The notes under the pieces were generated by a model. That model did not search any database. It was not told where the DNA came from and saw nothing but the letters and a program-made list of their open reading frames with translations. A stretch of DNA of 8,665 nucleotides from the NCBI GenBank assembly GCA_007130445.1, contig SLSM01000267.1, positions 1 to 8,665 on the forward strand. Direction: 5' to 3'. Each line of letters opens with the position of its first letter. Within the stretch, counting starts at the first letter, position 1. Below are positions 6,208 to 8,665 of the stretch, piece by piece. The position numbers were made by a program, and so were the translations under genes. Source of the stretch: Trueperaceae bacterium. Lineage in GTDB: Bacteria > Deinococcota > Deinococci > Deinococcales > Trueperaceae.

Positions 6208-7058
6208 GCGGGGCCGGTGCGGCCGACGCGTTCGAGCGCGTCGCCGATGGCGCGCTGCGCGTACCGCTCCGGACGCAGACGCTGCCGCCCTTCACCCACA
6301 CCAACGCCTACGTCCTCGCGGCCGACGGCGTCGGCATCGTGATCGACCCGGGCGCCGGCGACCCTGACGCGCTGGCCGCGCTGCGTGCGGCGCTCGCGGC
6401 CGTCGGTGTGGCAGCGCCGAAGGGCGTGCTCCTCACCCACACGCACCCCGATCACGTGGGCGGCGTCGACGCGGCGCGCTCGCTCTGGCCCGACCTGCAG
6501 GTGTGGGCGCCCGCCGGCGAACTCGGCCGCTGCGACGGCGCCTGGGGCGCGATCGGCGTGCGCCACGGTCGCCGGTTGACGCTCGGCGGCGCCGTGCTGA
6601 CGCTCGTCGGTACGCCCGGGCATGCGCTCGACCACGTCGCGGTGTGGTGGGCGGCGCAGCGTCTGCTGGTCGCGGGCGACCTCGTCGCCGGCGCCGGGTC
6701 GATCTGGGTCGGCCTGCCCGACGGCGACGTCGGCGCGTACCTGTCGTCGCTCGAGCGCGCCGCCGCCCTCGACCCCGCGGTCGTCGCACCTGCGCACGGC
6801 CCGGTCAGGCGCGACGGCGCCGCCGTCCTCCACGTGGCGCGCCGACATCGCCTGGCACGCGAAGCGTCATTGCTCCAGGCGCTGCAGGACGGACCGGCGC
6901 GCATCGGCGCGCTGCGCGCACGCCTCTATCCGGATCTGGACGAGTCGGCACACGATCTGGCCGAGCGGACGGTGCTCGCCCATCTGGCGAAGTTGATGCG
7001 CGAACGGCGCGTCATGCACGTCGGCAGCGACCGCGACGGGCCCTACGCCCTGGCCTGA
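6204..7058 (+). CDS. Metallo-beta-lactamase-fold hydrolase with C-terminal winged helix (LACTB2-like)
   Basis: This 284-residue protein has the full two-metal set of the MBL fold: HTHPDH (His79, His81, Asp83, His84), His140 in GTPGHALDH, the bridging Asp159 in VAGDLV, and His198 in APAHGP. Residues about 215-284 (RHRLAREASLLQAL ... VLAHLAKLMRERRV) form the winged-helix tail seen in LACTB2-type proteins, some of which are endoribonucleases while others are thioesterase- or glyoxalase-like. The substrate is therefore open. The start is inferred as TTG at 6204, overlapping the S41 stop as TTGA. No Shine-Dalgarno sequence precedes it, and the only earlier start (6117) would add 29 mostly Arg/Gly/Pro residues read out of the S41 gene. 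It lacks a signal peptide and so is probably cytoplasmic. It ends the operon and faces thrC with a nine-base gap. Confidence 0.92.
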   Translation: MSGAGAADAFERVADGALRVPLRTQTLPPFTHTNAYVLAADGVGIVIDPGAGDPDALAALRAALAAVGVAAPKGVLLTHTHPDHVGGVDAARSLWPDLQVWAPAGELGRCDGAWGAIGVRHGRRLTLGGAVLTLVGTPGHALDHVAVWWAAQRLLVAGDLVAGAGSIWVGLPDGDVGAYLSSLERAAALDPAVVAPAHGPVRRDGAAVLHVARRHRLAREASLLQALQDGPARIGALRARLYPDLDESAHDLAERTVLAHLAKLMRERRVMHVGSDRDGPYALA

Positions 7059-7067
7059 CGGCGACGC

Positions 7068-8390
7068 TCAGAGCGAGCGGCGCAACCAGTCGCGCAGCGC
7101 GTCCGCATCCGCGGCGATCGTGGCGTCTGGCCGAGCGCTCGGCAACGACTCGAGCGCAGGGTGCGTCACGCTGACGCCGGGTAGCGCTCGCGCCACGACC
7201 TCGGGGAACTTCGCCGGGTGCGCGGTCGCCGCCACCAGCGCGGGACCCTCGATCGGGTCCGTGGCGCGCCGCCGCAGCCGGGAGAGCGCCTCGAGGCCGA
7301 CGGCCGTGTGGGGGCAGACGACCACGCCGTGGTCGAACCAGCAGCGCCGGATCGCCTCGAGCGTGGCCTCGTCGTCGACGGCTGCGCCGACCACGGAGAC
7401 GGGGTACGCGCCTCCCTCGAACAGCGTGACGAGTCGCTCGAGGTTGCTGGGGGCCCCGACGTCCATCGCGTTCGACAGCGTAGCGACGGTGGCGGGCGCG
7501 TCGCCGGCGGCCACCTCGCCGCGCAGGACCCGTGGGAAGTGGTCGTTGGCGTTGTGGGCGGCGACGAGGCCGCGCGGCGCGGCGCCCATCGCCGCCGCGA
7601 GCAACGCGGCGGCGGCGTTCCCGAGGTTGCCGCTCGGGACGACGCTCCATACGGCCGTGGGCGCGACGCCACGGGCCTTCGCCCACTGCAGGAGGCCCCA
7701 GACGTGGTACGTCGCCTGCGGCAGCAGCCGGCCGACGTTGATCGAGTTGGCGCTGGTGAGCCCGAGGCCGGCCAGGTCCGGGTCGACGAGCGCCTGCTTG
7801 GCGAGTCGCTGGCAGGCGTCGAAGTCGCCCCTCACGGCGACGGCCATGACGCCGTCGCGCGGCTGCGTCAGCTGACGCTCCTGCACGGGGCTCACGCGGC
7901 CCTCCGGATACAACACGACGACGCGCAGACCGTCGATCCCGGCGAAGCCGTCGGCGACGGCGCCGCCAGTGTCGCCCGAGGTGGCGACCAGCACCGTGGC
8001 CGTCTCACCGCGGCGCCGCAGGCTGCGCGCCAGCCAGCGCCCCATCGTGCGGGCCGCCACGTCCTTGAAGGCCAGGGTGGGGCCGTGGTGCAACTCCAGC
8101 AACGCCGTGTCGGTGCCGAGTGGGCGCACGGGCACCGGGAAGTCGAGCGCGGCCTGCGCGTCGGCCACCCATTCGTCGGCGTCGCGCGGGTCGAACCAGG
8201 GTCGCAGCACGGCGTCGATTACGTCGTCCCAGCGCTCGGCCTCGGCCCACCCTGGCGCCAGCAGCGGGACGCGCGTGGGCACGAACAGGCCGCCGTCGGA
8301 CGCCAAGCCGCGGCGCAGGGCCTCCTCGAACGTGACGGGGCGGCGCCCGGCGTCGCGGGTGCTGACGAACGTGACCGCGCCGCCCGTCAC
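7068..8390 (-). CDS. thrC: Threonine synthase
   Basis: ThrC is the PLP enzyme that converts O-phospho-L-homoserine to L-threonine, the last step of threonine synthesis. At 440 residues it is of the longer, E. coli/yeast-like type. The N-terminal FVSTRD and LASDGGLFVP blocks fit the family. The PLP lysine is Lys109 in HHGPTLAFKDVAAR. ATSGDTGGAV (136-145), SANSINVGRLLPQ (213-225), the phosphate-binding SGNLGNA (253-259) and MDVGAPSNLERL (309-320) are all present. The GTG start overlaps the hom stop (GTGA on the minus strand), with GAGG four bases upstream. No other nearby start fits, because the Val before TFVSTRD is GTC. It is therefore translated with hom, and both act in the same pathway. 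No defect is visible. It converges on the MBL gene with nine bases between and no terminator. Confidence 0.98.
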   Translation of the reverse strand: MTGGAVTFVSTRDAGRRPVTFEEALRRGLASDGGLFVPTRVPLLAPGWAEAERWDDVIDAVLRPWFDPRDADEWVADAQAALDFPVPVRPLGTDTALLELHHGPTLAFKDVAARTMGRWLARSLRRRGETATVLVATSGDTGGAVADGFAGIDGLRVVVLYPEGRVSPVQERQLTQPRDGVMAVAVRGDFDACQRLAKQALVDPDLAGLGLTSANSINVGRLLPQATYHVWGLLQWAKARGVAPTAVWSVVPSGNLGNAAAALLAAAMGAAPRGLVAAHNANDHFPRVLRGEVAAGDAPATVATLSNAMDVGAPSNLERLVTLFEGGAYPVSVVGAAVDDEATLEAIRRCWFDHGVVVCPHTAVGLEALSRLRRRATDPIEGPALVAATAHPAKFPEVVARALPGVSVTHPALESLPSARPDATIAADADALRDWLRRSL

Positions 8391-8665
8391 GCGACCTCGA
8401 GGGTCTCGAAGTCGTCGGACGCGGACGCGTCCGCTGGGGCTGGCACGCTTCGCTCGGGCGGCACGGGACCAGGTCGCCCCGAGACTGCCTCGAGTACGTC
8501 GGCCACGATGCCGCTGGCGGTGGCGTCGCCGCCGGCCCCCGGGCCAGCGATCACGACCTCGCCGACCGCGTCGCCGCGGAAGAGCAGCGCGTTCTTGCCG
8601 GGCCCGGCGAGCACCAGCGGGTGGCCCGCGGGCAGCGCCACGGGACGCACGGCGACGCGCCAGCG
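8387..8665 (-). CDS. hom: Homoserine dehydrogenase, C-terminal fragment (gene runs off the right edge)
   Basis: Homoserine dehydrogenase reduces aspartate semialdehyde to homoserine with NAD(P)H, supplying threonine and methionine synthesis. The last 92 codons are in the window; the start lies outside and the frame is open to the edge. The fragment reads VRPVALPAGHPLVLAGPGKN, then a segment ending GDAVGEVVIAGPGAGG, then TASGIVADVLEAV, the conserved end of the catalytic domain. It does not continue into the ACT regulatory domain found in many bacterial homologues, but ends in a Pro/Ala/Asp-rich tail of about 35 residues. Feedback control by threonine through ACT is therefore unlikely at this enzyme (inference). 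The order hom-thrC with a GTGA overlap supports the assignment. Confidence 0.93.
   Translation of the reverse strand, partial: RWRVAVRPVALPAGHPLVLAGPGKNALLFRGDAVGEVVIAGPGAGGDATASGIVADVLEAVSGRPGPVPPERSVPAPADASASDDFETLEVA

Noticed and set aside
7065..7075. Terminator at the convergent junction
   Set aside because: The CGCT/AGCG stem has four pairs, lies partly in the thrC coding sequence and has no T-tract on either strand.
7012..7686. Minus-strand frame opposite the MBL end and within thrC
   Set aside because: It is Arg/Gly/Ala-rich and overlaps the correct thrC frame, which carries all the family motifs.
1..8665. Defence island, prophage, CRISPR, insertion sequence, tRNA or rRNA
   Set aside because: No repeat-spacer pattern, transposase or integrase motif, terminal repeat or recognisable RNA gene was seen, and nearly all of the DNA is filled by housekeeping-type genes of uniform composition.

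Overview
The window is a dense, GC-rich bacterial housekeeping region with about 97% coding density. The best guess is a member of the Deinococcota, perhaps a Truepera-like lineage. The base composition fits, the RsmA protein shares many recalled stretches with Thermus RsmA, and a stand-alone CarD fits that phylum. This is inference from memory with no search behind it; a high-GC actinobacterium is the main alternative. I see no rRNA, tRNA, CRISPR array, insertion sequence, integrase, prophage gene or other sign of recent transfer.

Layout, left to right. On the plus strand: (1) the last 385 codons of uvrB (3-1160); (2) an unrecognised 530-residue secreted or membrane protein (1157-2749), which starts inside the uvrB stop codon and looks like a beta-propeller-like outer domain followed by four C-terminal membrane helices; (3) carD (2844-3341), after a 94-bp gap with a candidate promoter; (4) rsmA (3338-4228), overlapping carD by four bases; (5) a PfkB-family sugar kinase (4310-5251), after an 81-bp gap holding the clearest promoter -10 box of the window; (6) a short S41 peptidase homologue (5248-6207); (7) a metallo-beta-lactamase-fold hydrolase with a C-terminal winged helix (6204-7058). 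After a 9-bp convergent junction, the minus strand carries thrC (7068-8390) and the 3' end of hom (8387-8665, running off the window), the last steps of threonine synthesis.

The genes fall into four transcription blocks: uvrB plus the membrane protein; carD-rsmA; pfkB-S41-MBL; and hom-thrC on the other strand. Every within-block junction is a four-base start/stop overlap (four GTGA, one TTGA), which suggests translational coupling. The two blocks that begin inside the window both have a recognisable Shine-Dalgarno sequence and a -10-like element. Those two promoter regions share a 15-base segment with 13 identities, TACTGNCGCGTNCGG, and one of them drives carD itself, a regulator that acts at promoter -10 regions.

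Functionally the blocks join DNA repair (UvrB), control of transcription initiation (CarD), ribosome maturation (RsmA), amino-acid synthesis (Hom, ThrC) and three enzymes of unknown substrate. I find no convincing new defence or mobile system. The items most worth a second look are the unknown uvrB-coupled membrane protein, the shared promoter element, and the PDZ-less S41 homologue lacking the usual catalytic lysine.
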